From: Aquatica leii
Taxonomy: Eukaryota > Arthropoda > Insecta > Coleoptera > Lampyridae
Direction of reading: 5' to 3'
Assembly: GCA_035610365.1 (NCBI GenBank)
Contig: CM069436.1
Span: 9,228,937 to 9,292,936, forward strand
DNA length: 64,000 nt
A program made the translations under genes and the position numbers. Below are positions 21,001 to 27,300 of this stretch, piece by piece (within the stretch, counting starts at the first letter, position 1; each line of letters opens with the position of its first letter). The notes beneath the pieces were generated by a model. That model was not told where the DNA came from, made no database searches, and was given only the letters and a program-made list of their open reading frames with translations.

Positions 21001-23422
21001 TCACATGGCATCTGTAGCTCTGTCATCAATAAATTTGCATTAGGGTAGAACACTAAACCTTTATCTTCTGAGAAAAGACATTTCAGGGTTGCTTGTCTGG
21101 TCCTGTAAGAAGATATTTTTACTCCCTTTTCCAAGAGATTCCACTGTTGAAGTCGCGATCCTAGGAGCTGAGATTTAGTCTTGGGTAACTGCAAATCTCT
21201 GACAAGATCATTTAGTTCCGATTGAGTGAGGAGGTGAGGTTGCCGAGAAACTAAATCTGCGGAATACTCTTCATCATCATTGAACGTATCATTCGAAGCC
21301 CCAGGTTGTGGCTTAGAGTCTTTTAAATCAATTTCCGGCTCTAGAGTATAATTGTTTGGGGGCTCTGGGATTGGCAAAGTATCGTTATGAGGAACAGGTC
21401 TTAGAGCTGATGGAATATTGGGATACTGAATTGTATGCTTACTTTTGCTCGAAAACCCGACCGTGGAAGTCATACAAAAGTAACAATCTGTAAGATTACA
21501 GCGAGGTTCACGCTAAACCATGGGCACAGCAAATGGCATTGATTTACGGGTACCTTTGAGCCATTTGATTAAACTACTGTAACAAGTCGTACAGCAAACT
21601 AATAGAGCCCAAGTCTTGTCCTGGTCGCCAACTTGACAATCAAAGTACAATTTGTAAGCTGTTTTAACAAGCGGAGAAAGGGGTTTTCGTTGCGCTTTTA
21701 AAGTTAATTCCCCGCAGACATAGCAGAAGCTATCGGGATGATTTTTACACTCGCGTGGCATAATTAAACAGTAATTCAACGCCCGACATTAAACACAAAT
21801 CACACTTAGTCACTTTAAAAAATCCGTAGTAAAAGTAGTTTTACTGTTTTACACAAATGAACAAAAATGAACACAAAATCCAGCACGTTTAAAACGTCGA
21901 CAAGTTAACTCTGCAACAGCTATAGATGTACTGATCGAAGCAGTTAAGCAAACAATGTAATATATTATAATGAGAAGAGTAATGCAAGTTCAAGCCTGTC
22001 GAAAATTCCTGTTCAAACCTGCATGTGGTATTGAGATCGCCAGCGTCGTGCAGTGAATCTTCCTAACTGTTTATTGATATTTTTTTACTGTTCTTATATA
22101 TTTGTATTTTATTGTTGTTTCTATATACATTTTATAGCAAAACTTTTGCCATATACTTTGGTATAAATTTTATTACCTGCTTTGGGATGTTTAACGGCTA
22201 TAAGTTAAAATTCTAAAAAAAATGCAAAAAATAAAATAAAAATGGGTTGGTGATGTGTAAAAACGGAGCTAATTTTTGGATTCAGGAGGTCATTTTACAT
22301 AAGAATCGTCAAGAATGGTATCAGGGCCGATTTTCATGCAGACCACTGATTATTAGTGTAAATAATTTATTTTTGAAAAGTTTAGTAACCAGTAACGATT
22401 ACAGCAATATTCAAAGCACGTAATTTAATTATGACAGTAAAATATTGCGTATTTTTCAGATAACGTGTCTACAGTAAGCGATGATAGCAATCTCGAGGGA
22501 GAAAAATTAAAAAATACTCGATATGTGAGACACGAAACGTGGTCATGTTTGATGTGTTCCAAGTTAAAACTAAAGAATTCGAAAGAAGGTGAGTCCGATA
22601 CCATCGATTGAAAAACTATACTAATTTTTGAAATTATAGACGTTAACTCACCATCTGCTTTAAAGTGCAACGAGTTCAATGGTAAAAGTTTTTGTACAAC
22701 TTTTATAGAATCTTAAAACGATGTTTTTAGATATAAAAGACGAGATATTGAAACAAGTTGAACGCCTGGCAAATCCGGTTTGGATCAAACAAGCCCGACA
22801 AACTTTATTACACTTCAAACAACAGCATCCGCAAATTTTTAGAGACGCGTGTCTTTATTCGGAAGTGTGCAAGATGATGCTTGAAAATAATTACCGTCTT
22901 GGTCCCAGGCGACTCTTACAAGAGCTGTTTTTAGACGTGGATTACCAACACTTTTATAATGATCCGAACATAATTTTATCCGAAAAAAGAACAATAGTGG
23001 ACAATGCAGTAACTCCTAGTGTAAATTTAAACGAAAATACGTCATATTTGAATTTAGCAACAGAACAGCGAAAAGCTGAGTTATCAAACGCGAATAAAAC
23101 AATTTCGGTTGTGACGAGTAATAGAAAAGTTTGCAATTTCAATGTTAGTAAATCTGGAAATTCTGAAGAAGATTGTGTTTCACCTGTCAGACTTGAACCT
23201 CGTAGTCCTCCATTGACAAGTGTAAAAGAAGAAAATCTTAGTAGTACGGAAAATTTAATCAACGAATGTTCAGCTGGCAAAAGAAATACAATTTCGAATG
23301 ATTCTTGTCTTTCTGCTGCGTCAAAAATGAAAACTCTCGATTCTTTAAATTTATCTTATAGTCAAAATAAGTTTCCTATTAGAAGTAGAAGTAAAAGTGA
23401 TCCTAAAGGTGTTATAAAGTAG
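1..23422 (+). CDS. rictor: Rictor, TORC2 scaffold subunit (16 exons, 5' partial)
   Basis: Exons joined: 1-79, 127-349, 403-556, 603-912, 1027-1165, 1213-1351, 1398-2356, 2402-2612, 13071-13314, 13368-13845, 16964-17079, 17129-17360, 17410-17621, 22460-22588, 22640-22681, 22731-23422. All introns are GT-AG and every phase closes, giving 4359 nt (1452 aa plus TAG); the N-terminus lies before the window. Rictor is the rapamycin-insensitive scaffold of TOR complex 2, which phosphorylates AKT and other AGC kinases. Recognisable landmarks in order are YCDFHYRHG, WRLSEGFVAAE, ISVRATVLLG, WNWGIIK, YNWGIKLLTGQL, GEKGVLLLIRFLS, HIYGQLVKH, KASLWCLGHLG and CLYSEV. Vertebrate Rictor is about 1700 aa, so the insect protein is probably somewhat shorter. 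A candidate AATAAA lies near 23960. Identification is from remembered family similarity, not a search. Confidence 0.95.
127..349 (+). CDS. rictor: Rictor exon (N-terminal region, FHYRH motif)
   Basis: The acceptor is TTTTAG and the donor GTGTTG. The exon enters with 2 bases of a split codon and leaves 2. It contains APYCDFHYRHGWMDKN, very close to the vertebrate Rictor YTDFHYRH segment, which makes this one of the firmest identification points. Confidence 0.92.
403..556 (+). CDS. rictor: Rictor exon (N-terminal region)
   Basis: Completes the split codon of the previous exon and ends in phase 0 before GTAAGT. It encodes DERELRFNCSRLALLSVLRS and the following helical repeat (SWPGILHFC). The family has the same alternating hydrophobic helices here. 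Confidence 0.9.
603..912 (+). CDS. rictor: Rictor exon (WRLSEGFVAAE segment)
   Basis: Begins in phase 0 after TTTTAG with KAVLDLLYELLGLPQPEW and ends one base into a Gly codon before GTATGA. WRLSEGFVAAE and SVRATVLLG are near-exact matches to conserved vertebrate Rictor strings, as remembered. Confidence 0.93.
1027..1165 (+). CDS. rictor: Rictor exon (N-terminal helical repeats)
   Basis: Acceptor TTTAG, donor GTCAGT. Encodes ELLRLIQILLPPECCNVTP and a further helix ending in LQQLHK across the splice. Its phase matches both neighbours; the open frame is too short to stand alone. Confidence 0.88.
1213..1351 (+). CDS. rictor: Rictor exon (basic linker)
   Basis: Short exon between GTTTAG and GTAATT, ending in phase 0. 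Encodes a basic segment (LLKRRPASSSLYLDYILQ) followed by a Lys-rich helix. The corresponding vertebrate segment ends before the WNWN motif found in the next exon. Confidence 0.88.
1398..2356 (+). CDS. rictor: Rictor large exon (middle and RasGEF_N_2-like regions)
   Basis: Largest exon, about 320 codons, starting in phase 0 with LVLKDGDDIIRDTGVLLS. It carries FTWNWGIIKIILK, the MDLTS segment, YFLFIGRF, VSSLDYQEAGPARDLL, LYATQFLQLLLRAG with YNWGIKLLTGQLEDK, and GEKGVLLLIRFLSTPSGF. These are the landmarks of the Rictor middle region and of the RasGEF N-terminal-like region in the family. There are no internal stops. The first Met in the open frame is internal and not a start site. Confidence 0.96.
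2402..2612 (+). CDS. rictor: Rictor exon (start of the conserved V region)
   Basis: Enters with a split Arg codon, encodes LFLAPHIYGQLVKHTEGYN and ends in phase 0 at Gln before GTTGGT. It matches the vertebrate HLYGQLVHH segment. The following intron is 10.46 kb, almost all mobile DNA. Confidence 0.93.
2757..5420 (-). pseudogene. Jockey-like LINE ORF2 (endonuclease and reverse transcriptase), broken
   Basis: Starts MKFIRIAAWNINGL with ISETH and GGDWNAKN motifs of an EEP (APE-type) endonuclease. A one-base indel near 4815-4830 shifts the frame just before the expected SSDH motif. The reverse transcriptase resumes in the 4746-3973 frame (QLKQKKAPGFD), meets a TGA at 3973 made by a 3-base deletion relative to copy 2, and loses frame again near 3830-3860. 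The last part (3605-2757) has GVPQGSVLGPILYTIF and TYADDTAIL. A run of 17 G lies near 5080-5096 on the + strand. The protein would nick DNA and reverse-transcribe the element, but this copy is inactive. Confidence 0.88.
5368..6921 (-). CDS. Jockey-like LINE ORF1 (gag-like, triple zinc knuckle)
   Basis: An uninterrupted 517-codon frame, the only apparently intact mobile-element gene in the window. The N-terminal third is Pro/Ser/Thr/Lys-rich. From about residue 335 there are three CCHC-type knuckles (CTRCQQYGHTKNNC, CVKCGKGHKTTDC, CALCYGDHPANYKSC), preceded by the region where jockey ORF1 proteins have an RRM-like fold. ORF1 proteins of this clade bind element RNA to form the transposition particle. 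The first Met at 6921 is used; a slightly later Met is equally plausible. Confidence 0.88.
   Translation of the reverse strand: MKIAFSLGMGVTPGVTVLIDPTRRTKMIDPNNTSNKTCAEVGDQASATVNATGNTNTNKKKLTQQVFHPSLLITRPRSSSIGAITGEDLKKSLIVSPPSANVTDANKVCPPPWQRVPDSTDRYPKRKKISDSPPDIQSSIEVHTGINTSNRFSGLPIDLTEDLTPATVTHNRKNSKPPPIVLYGTEELSKLTELLNKSVPRDRFTYKIINRDQLRVMAQTPETYKNLIEVIRTNGLIGHTFTKKQNKCNRIVVKNLHYTTPKTAIIDEIENTGNKVRGEVICAISRKNKKPLNMFFVNIEPGPNNPEEKNIKYIYHTKVKIEDPRKSTEIPQCTRCQQYGHTKNNCMRPHRCVKCGKGHKTTDCPKKDKNTPATCALCYGDHPANYKSCQVYKEIKARKMGNIANRRDPVIAKQPTQTTMPPPLTQDNFPPLKLDNQQSSNKQRNIAHTFETMSNIMNDVCWTRKIENAHSQSTGSLEQIIIKQSEKIDILITQIGTLTRNEIHTYSCMEYQWLISK
7441..8440. other. TE-derived or intronic sequence with a LINE tail relic
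   Basis: No intact gene. On the + strand about 7800-8030 reads as a Lys/Arg-rich stretch (RKIARKTK, stop, DRIKNENIRDVIKQ) resembling the C-terminal tail of LINE reverse transcriptases of several clades; this is weak. The rest is unassigned AT-rich intron. Confidence 0.35.
9419..9538. repeat. 120-bp palindromic element, copy A
   Basis: Arms CCGGTTCCACCAACACGACT and its reverse complement enclose a centre of about 40 bp containing GAGATACAACTGTTAAAACC. Inner arms contain AAGCAATGCTTA. It looks like a MITE or foldback element without coding capacity, sitting inside the duplicated LINE segment. Confidence 0.85.
9751..10062 (-). pseudogene. LINE RNase H domain fragment
   Basis: Open for 103 codons with IMFYTNGSKFEGGSGFGVYS followed by RLGKLCNIFQAEM, the first strand and second acidic segment of LINE-type RNase H (the usual D of YTDGS is N here). 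The frame ends at the tandem-duplication junction near 9800, where it runs into sequence from the RT region. Confidence 0.75.
10434..10553. repeat. 120-bp palindromic element, copy B
   Basis: Same arms and orientation as the copy at 9419 and at the same place within the second LINE repeat unit, so it was duplicated with the unit rather than inserted anew. Confidence 0.85.
11447..11567. repeat. 120-bp palindromic element, copy C
   Basis: Same arms, orientation and host position in the third LINE unit; one arm has AAGCAAAGCTTA instead of AAGCAATGCTTA. Confidence 0.85.
11701..11925 (-). pseudogene. LINE reverse transcriptase palm fragment
   Basis: A short open frame with GNVLSPLLWCLRVDELL and GYADDIVMLTR, the RT motifs around the YADD active site. 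A break just upstream removes the PQGG-like start of the motif. Related, more decayed versions lie at the right ends of the two repeat units to the left. Confidence 0.78.
12792..12999. repeat. 208-bp MITE-like element rich in AAGCTT
   Basis: Terminal inverted repeats CCCAGATAGCA at the left and TGCTATCTGGG-like at the right; the next bases also pair (TAAGCTTA). The interior repeats AAGCTT or CAAGCTTG many times in both orientations. No coding capacity. It lies just upstream of the Rictor exon at 13071. Confidence 0.75.
13071..13314 (+). CDS. rictor: Rictor exon (V region, KASLWCLGHLG)
   Basis: Acceptor TTACAG, donor GTATTT. Encodes LNLKASLWCLGHLGSCPKGA and IRATAFFVLSLIATNRLGAD, matching the KAALWALGNIG and IRGT..YVLGLIA strings of the family. 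It joins exactly in phase with the exon ending at 2612 across the TE-filled intron. Confidence 0.95.
13368..13845 (+). CDS. rictor: Rictor exon (end of V region, start of Ser-rich tail)
   Basis: Begins GWVCTRHDRHNHWPII, matching the vertebrate NWDAVRHSRKHLWP segment, then becomes Ser/Thr/Asn-rich and low-complexity, as expected for the poorly conserved phospho-regulated middle of Rictor. A TSGVSSCESV stretch resembles the family's TSGISS motif. Donor GTAAGT. Confidence 0.93.
14400..16095. repeat. 185-bp tandem satellite in a Rictor intron (about 9-10 units)
   Basis: The string CAGTATATCTAGCACC (or close variants) recurs near 14592, 14771, 14956, 15142, 15328, 15515, 15687, 15872 and 16057, a spacing of 172-187 bp. 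Units contain CTAGC-rich palindromic pieces (AGCACCAGCTAGCACC). Particular variants recur every third unit (about 555 bp), so there is a three-unit higher-order repeat. Confidence 0.9.
16096..16963. other. Remainder of Rictor intron 13846-16963
   Basis: AT-rich intron after the satellite. Apart from the palindromic element at 16366-16486 no gene or further repeat was recognised. The intron ends with a normal acceptor at 16962-16963. Confidence 0.5.
16366..16486. repeat. 121-bp palindromic element, copy D (independent insertion)
   Basis: Arms CCGATTCCACCAACACGACT and AAGTCGTGTTAGTGGAACCG enclose the same centre in reverse orientation. It lies in a different Rictor intron and outside any LINE, which shows that this is a dispersed family and not just part of the LINE. 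Confidence 0.85.
16964..17079 (+). CDS. rictor: Rictor exon (Ser-rich region)
   Basis: Acceptor TTATAG, donor GTAAGT. Encodes HTLSPIPSSSSLSTLKPPAV followed by MRRHSESTRRVSLQ, a basic Ser-rich stretch with RxxS-type phospho-acceptor contexts. It splices in phase with both neighbours. Confidence 0.88.
17129..17360 (+). CDS. rictor: Rictor exon (SxDELYEVFAP segment)
   Basis: Acceptor TTTAG, donor GTATGT. Encodes VGYTKLRSLRSSRA and NPLYSEDELYEVFAPGSLL. The + frame is open throughout with correct entry and exit phases; the - strand frame over the same bases is a shadow. Confidence 0.88.
17410..17621 (+). CDS. rictor: Rictor exon (GICLP segment)
   Basis: Acceptor TTTTAG, donor GTAAGT. Encodes YADFRSRSFRNNYLDNLSL and GQCYMGICLPRVLKNFFP, which corresponds to the vertebrate GLALPVDINDIF segment. 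The following intron (4.84 kb) is nearly filled by a transposon. Confidence 0.9.
17881..18015. repeat. Left terminal inverted repeat
   Basis: Starts ATCACTGGTCTGCAAAAA. It pairs with 22235-22350 read in reverse complement, including CCTGA-rich and GATTCTTATGTAAAATGACG segments and TCCTGAATCCAAA. Pairing weakens after about 18000. Confidence 0.8.
18041..20055 (-). mobile_element. Jockey-like LINE, copy 2 (5'-truncated)
   Basis: Nearly identical to 2650-4640 of copy 1. A T-run at about 18040-18055 marks the poly(A) side. The match stops abruptly at about 20055, within ORF2, which is the 5' truncation usual for LINEs. It lies inside the TIR element, just 3' of that element's ORF. No clear target duplication was found. 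Confidence 0.88.
18162..20052 (-). pseudogene. Jockey-like LINE ORF2 fragment (RT part), broken
   Basis: Contains the RT N-terminal part (20029-19679 and 19627-19253, with QLKQKKAPGLDLITAEVL and YRPISLLPVLSNLL) and the C-terminal tail (18737-18162). A TAG replaces the Tyr codon of the YADD active site near 18834-18836, so this copy is dead. It keeps the 3-base segment near 19391 and the 11-base segment near 19240 that copy 1 has lost. Confidence 0.85.
20115..21761 (-). pseudogene. Decayed copy of a conserved arthropod ORF family (candidate transposase)
   Basis: Read across breaks it covers about 550 codons, close to the full length I recall for this family, which recurs in many arthropod genomes without assigned function. 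Visible strings include MPRECKNHPDSFCYVCGEL, WRLFIDSSKTNLK, ADLKVVALLTGL, KYCCFLCEWDSRARD, PPLHIKLGLIKQF, GVFVGPQIRQLF and SDEHGERFHQE. Breaks: TAG near 21513 where the family has Trp, a frameshift near 20930, a small deletion near 20875, and TAA near 20433. The CxxC pairs and the spaced acidic residues (FIDSS, ADLK, DEHGE) would fit a DDE/D RNase H-like transposase, but that is inference. Its place inside a TIR element supports it. Confidence 0.75.
22235..22350. repeat. Right terminal inverted repeat
   Basis: Contains TTTGGATTCAGGAGGTCATT, then TACATAAGAATCGTC, and ends GCAGACCACTGAT. It is the inverted partner of the repeat starting at 17881. TATT follows directly. Confidence 0.8.
22460..22588 (+). 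CDS. rictor: Rictor exon (zinc-binding H-x4-C-x2-C)
   Basis: Encodes YVRHETWSCLMCSKLKL. The H-x4-C-x2-C spacing matches three of the four zinc ligands known in the C-terminal region of human Rictor (His1515, Cys1520, Cys1523 as remembered); the fourth is the Cys of CLYSEV in the last exon. Acceptor TTTCAG, donor GTGAGT. Confidence 0.92.
22640..22681 (+). CDS. rictor: Rictor micro-exon (14 codons)
   Basis: A 42-base exon encoding DVNSPSALKCNEFN, between ATTATAG and GTAAAAG. Being a multiple of three with the same phase on both sides, it could be skipped without breaking the frame; whether it is skipped cannot be told from sequence. Confidence 0.78.
22731..23422 (+). CDS. rictor: Rictor terminal coding exon
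   Basis: Begins DIKDEILKQVERLANPVW and contains HPQIFRDACLYSEVCKMM and RLGPRRLLQELFLDV, matching the conserved C-terminal block of Rictor; the Cys of CLYSEV is the predicted fourth zinc ligand. The tail is Ser/Asn-rich and ends SRSKSDPKGVIK then TAG. Confidence 0.95.
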
Positions 23423-24309
23423 TTGTCTTAGAACATAGACTTATTTATAATATTAATACCAGTTGATTACCGCGCGAATTGGGTTTTTTTATACGCCAGT
23501 GATGGACTTTTTAATTTTATACACAATACTTGAGTTTATAATGCAATTGGGAAACACGACATACATGTAAGTGTGATAATTTATGTTTTTCTCGAGTCAT
23601 TTAAAAATCATCATTACGTTTATCTATAGACTTTTAAGTCATTTTCTTTCCAAGGTTTTTGTTAATGTTCCTAACTATAATTTTAAACGCTCATAAAGCA
23701 ACTAAAGACCTTTTTAAGAATTATTCGTTTGACTAGATTTTCCTTATGTGAAAACGAACTGTTCAAAGTTTTTGTCAATAAGTTATTTATTTAACTTTTG
23801 TATTTATTAATTTCTTCAATAAGAAGTTCAAGTTATGTTTTTATAATTATAATTAAAAACATCCATACAGTCGTACCTCCTCCTTCCTATATTCTAAAAA
23901 ATACATAATTACATATAGCTTCTAGCGCTCAACATCAACACGGTAAGTGGAGAATAGGAAATAAATAAGGTTTTTTTTTTAACAATTGACCATGTTGCCT
24001 GCGACGATTTTTTTTTAGAAAAAAATTCCAAATCTTGAAGGGAAAGCAACGTACCTTAAAAATAATAATTTTTACTGATTTACTAAAGGGGAAAGCAATA
24101 TCGAGGGACACAAATATAGGGGTTTATATGACAAGATGAGCTAGGAAGTCAATACAAACGTTTACATATCAACAACATGAGCTAGGAAGTCAATACAAAC
24201 GTTTACATATCACTTCAAAGTGGTTTTATGACAATGTTAAAATATGTAAACCTTCCTTTATCATTTCTTATAGGCTGCTTATAGGAAAGTTGTGTGGTAA
24301 CGATCCCAG
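23423..24309. other. Rictor 3' flank with a 42-bp direct duplication
   Basis: AT-rich sequence after the Rictor stop, probably including its 3' UTR; one AATAAA occurs near 23960. A 42-bp segment containing ATGAGCTAGGAAGTCAATAC is present twice in tandem at about 24135-24217. No gene recognised. Confidence 0.5.
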
Positions 24310-27300
24310 TTTTTTTTTAAATGAGTCGCCATCTGCCCCATAATATCTGAACTTAATAAAAATATAATTTCTCAAATGGTGAATAATGGCTAAACTAAAA
24401 AATTTAAACAATAAAAAAAAAATTTTAAACAATTATTTCTTTTAATTTGGTTTATTAACAATTGCATTTAACAATTATAATTCAATTTTGTCTCGATTTT
24501 GTAAATATTTTTTTTTTAAATTGAGTCGCCATCTACCTCATAAAATCTGAACTTAATAAAAATATTATAATTTTTCAGCTGGTGAATAATGGCTGAACTA
24601 AAAGCAACCTGAAAGTTTTTAATTCATCCGCTTAGATGGCAGCACACAAAACAAATTTAAAATTTAATTAATGTTGTTTTTTAAATTACAATTGTAGCTA
24701 CTAAATGATATATTTTTAACTGAAACATGTTTCTAATATCTAAATTTACAACTGAAGTTACACTTTATAAAGTTGAGTTTAATTTTTACTGAAAACTTAA
24801 AGAATTTACGATTTTTTGTACGTTCTCTGATTTGCTTCAAAATTCAAACAACAACAAAAAACGTATGAAAGATATTTGTTTAATTCAGTGTACTAACAAT
24901 CATATTTAACAATTATAATTAAAATTTCTCTTTTTAAGAGGTTTTTGTAAAAAACTTTATTCTTTTAATTTGAGGCGCCATCTGCCACATACTATCTGAA
25001 CTTAATTAAAATATTAAAATTTTTCAACTGGTGGATAGTGGCTGAACTAAACGCAACATAAAAGTTTTTAATTTCACCGCTAAGATGGCACCACACACAA
25101 AAAATTTAAATTTGATTAATTTTACTTTTTAAATTAGAATTGTAGCTACTAAATAATATATTTTAATCTGAAATATGTTTTTAATAGTTAAATTTACAAC
25201 TAACGTTACACTTTATGAAGTTGAGTTTAATTTTTACTGAAAACTTAAAGAATTTACGATTTTTTGTACGTTCTCTGATTTGCTTTAAAATTTAAACAAC
25301 AAAAAACATATTAAAGATATTTGTTTAATTTAGTGTACTAACAATCATATTTAACAATTATAATTAAAATTTTTCTTTTTAAGAGGTTTTTGTTAAAAAA
25401 AAAATTTCTATTAATTTGAGGCGCCATCTGCCGCATAAGTTTTGAACTTAATTAAAATATTAAAATTTTTCAACTGGTGGATAGTGGCTGAACTAAAAGC
25501 AACATAAAAGTTTTGAATTTCTCCGCTAAGATGGCACCACACACAAAAAATTTAAATTTGATTAATTTTGCTTTTTAAATTAGAATTGTAGCTACGAAAT
25601 AATATATTTTAATCTGAAATATGTTTTTAATAGTTAAATTTACAACTAACGTTACACTTTATGAAGTTGAGTTTAATTTTTACTGAAAACTTAAAGAATT
25701 TACGATTTTTTGTACGTTCTCTGATTTGCTTCAAAATTTAAACAACAACAAAAAACGTATAAAAGATATTTGTTTATTTAGTGTACTAACAATCATATTT
25801 AACAATTATAATTAAAATTTCTCTTTTTAAAAGGTTTTTGTAAAAAACTTTATTCTTTTAATTTGAGGCGCCATCTGCCACATACTATCTGAACTTAATT
25901 AAAATATTAAAATTTTTCAACTGGTGGATAGTGGCTGAACTAAACGCAACATAAAAGTTTTTAATTTCACCGCTAAGAGGGCACCACACGCAAAAAAGTT
26001 AAAGTTGAGTAATTTGACTTTTAAATTAGAATTGTAGCTACTAAATAATATATTTTAATCTGAAATATGTTTTTAATAGTTAAATTTACAACTAACGTTA
26101 CACTTTATAAAGTTGCGTTTAATTTTTACTGAAAACTTAAAGAATTTACGATTTTTTGTACGTTCTCTGATTTGCTTCAAAATTCAAACAACAACAAAAA
26201 ACGTATGAAAGATATTTGTTTAATTCAGTGTACTAACAATCATATTTAACAATTATAATTAAAATTTCTCTTTTTAAGAGGTTTTTGTAAAAAACTTTAT
26301 TCTTTTAATTTGAGGCGCCATCTGCCACATACTATCTGAACTTAATTAAAATATTAAAATTTTTCAACTGGTGGATAGTGGCTGAACTAAACGCAACATA
26401 AAAGTTTTTAATTTCACCGCTAAGATGGCACCACACACAAAAAATTTAAATTTGATTAATTTTACTTTTTAAATTAGAATTGTAGCTACTAAATAATATA
26501 TTTTAATCTGAAATATGTTTTTAATAGTTAAATTTACAACTAACGTTACACTTTATAAAGTTGCGTTTAATTTTTACTGAAAACTTAAAGAATTTACGAT
26601 TTTTTGTACGTTCTCTGATTTGCTTCAAAATTCAAACAACAACAAAAAACGTATGAAAGATATTTGTTTAATTCAGTCTACTAACAATCATATTTAACAA
26701 TTATAATTAAAATTTCTCTTTTTAAAGGTTTTTGTAAAAACTTTATTCTTTTAATTTGAGGCGCCATCTGCCACATACTATCTGAACTTAATTAAAATAT
26801 TAAAATTTTTCAACTGGTGAATAGTGGCTGAACTAAAAGCAACATAAAAGTTTTTAATTTCTCCGCTCAGATGGCACCACACACAAAAAATTTAAATTTG
26901 ATTATTAATGTTGCTTTTTAAATTACAATTATAGCTACTAAATAATATATTTTTAACTGAAATATGTTCTTAATAGTTAAATTTACAACTAACGTTACAC
27001 TTTATAAAGTTGCGTTTAATTTTTACTGAAAACTTAAAGAATTTACGATTTTTTGTACGTTCTCTGATTTGCTTCAAAATTCAAACAACAACAAAAAACG
27101 TATGAAAGATATTTGTTTAATTCAGTCTACTAACAATCATATTTAACAATTATAATTAAAATTTCTCTTTTTAAAAGGTTTTTGTAAAAAACTTTATTCT
27201 TTTAATTTGAGGCGCCATCTGCCACATACTATCTGAACTTAATTAAAATATTAAAATTTTTCAACTGGTGGATAGTGGCTGAACTAAACGCAACATAAAA

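Larger units (their letters stand above)
17881..22350 (-). mobile_element. DNA transposon-like element with long TIRs carrying a conserved arthropod ORF, with nested jockey
   Basis: Ends ATCACTGGTCTGC at 17881 and, inverted, GCAGACCACTGAT at 22350. The inverted similarity continues inward for at least 110 bp with about 80% identity (shared CGATTCTTATGTAAAATGAC). TATT flanks both ends (17877-17880 and 22351-22354), a possible 4-bp target duplication. The only ORF (21761-20115, - strand) is a conserved, uncharacterised arthropod family. Removing the nested jockey (about 18041-20055) leaves about 2.45 kb, a normal size for a single-ORF DNA transposon. It fills most of the Rictor intron 17622-22459. 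Confidence 0.75.

Noticed and set aside
22954..23280. 108-codon - strand frame
   Set aside because: Shadow of the last Rictor exon.
24135..24217. 42-bp duplication as a target-site duplication of the satellite array
   Set aside because: The two copies are adjacent to each other and not on both sides of the array.
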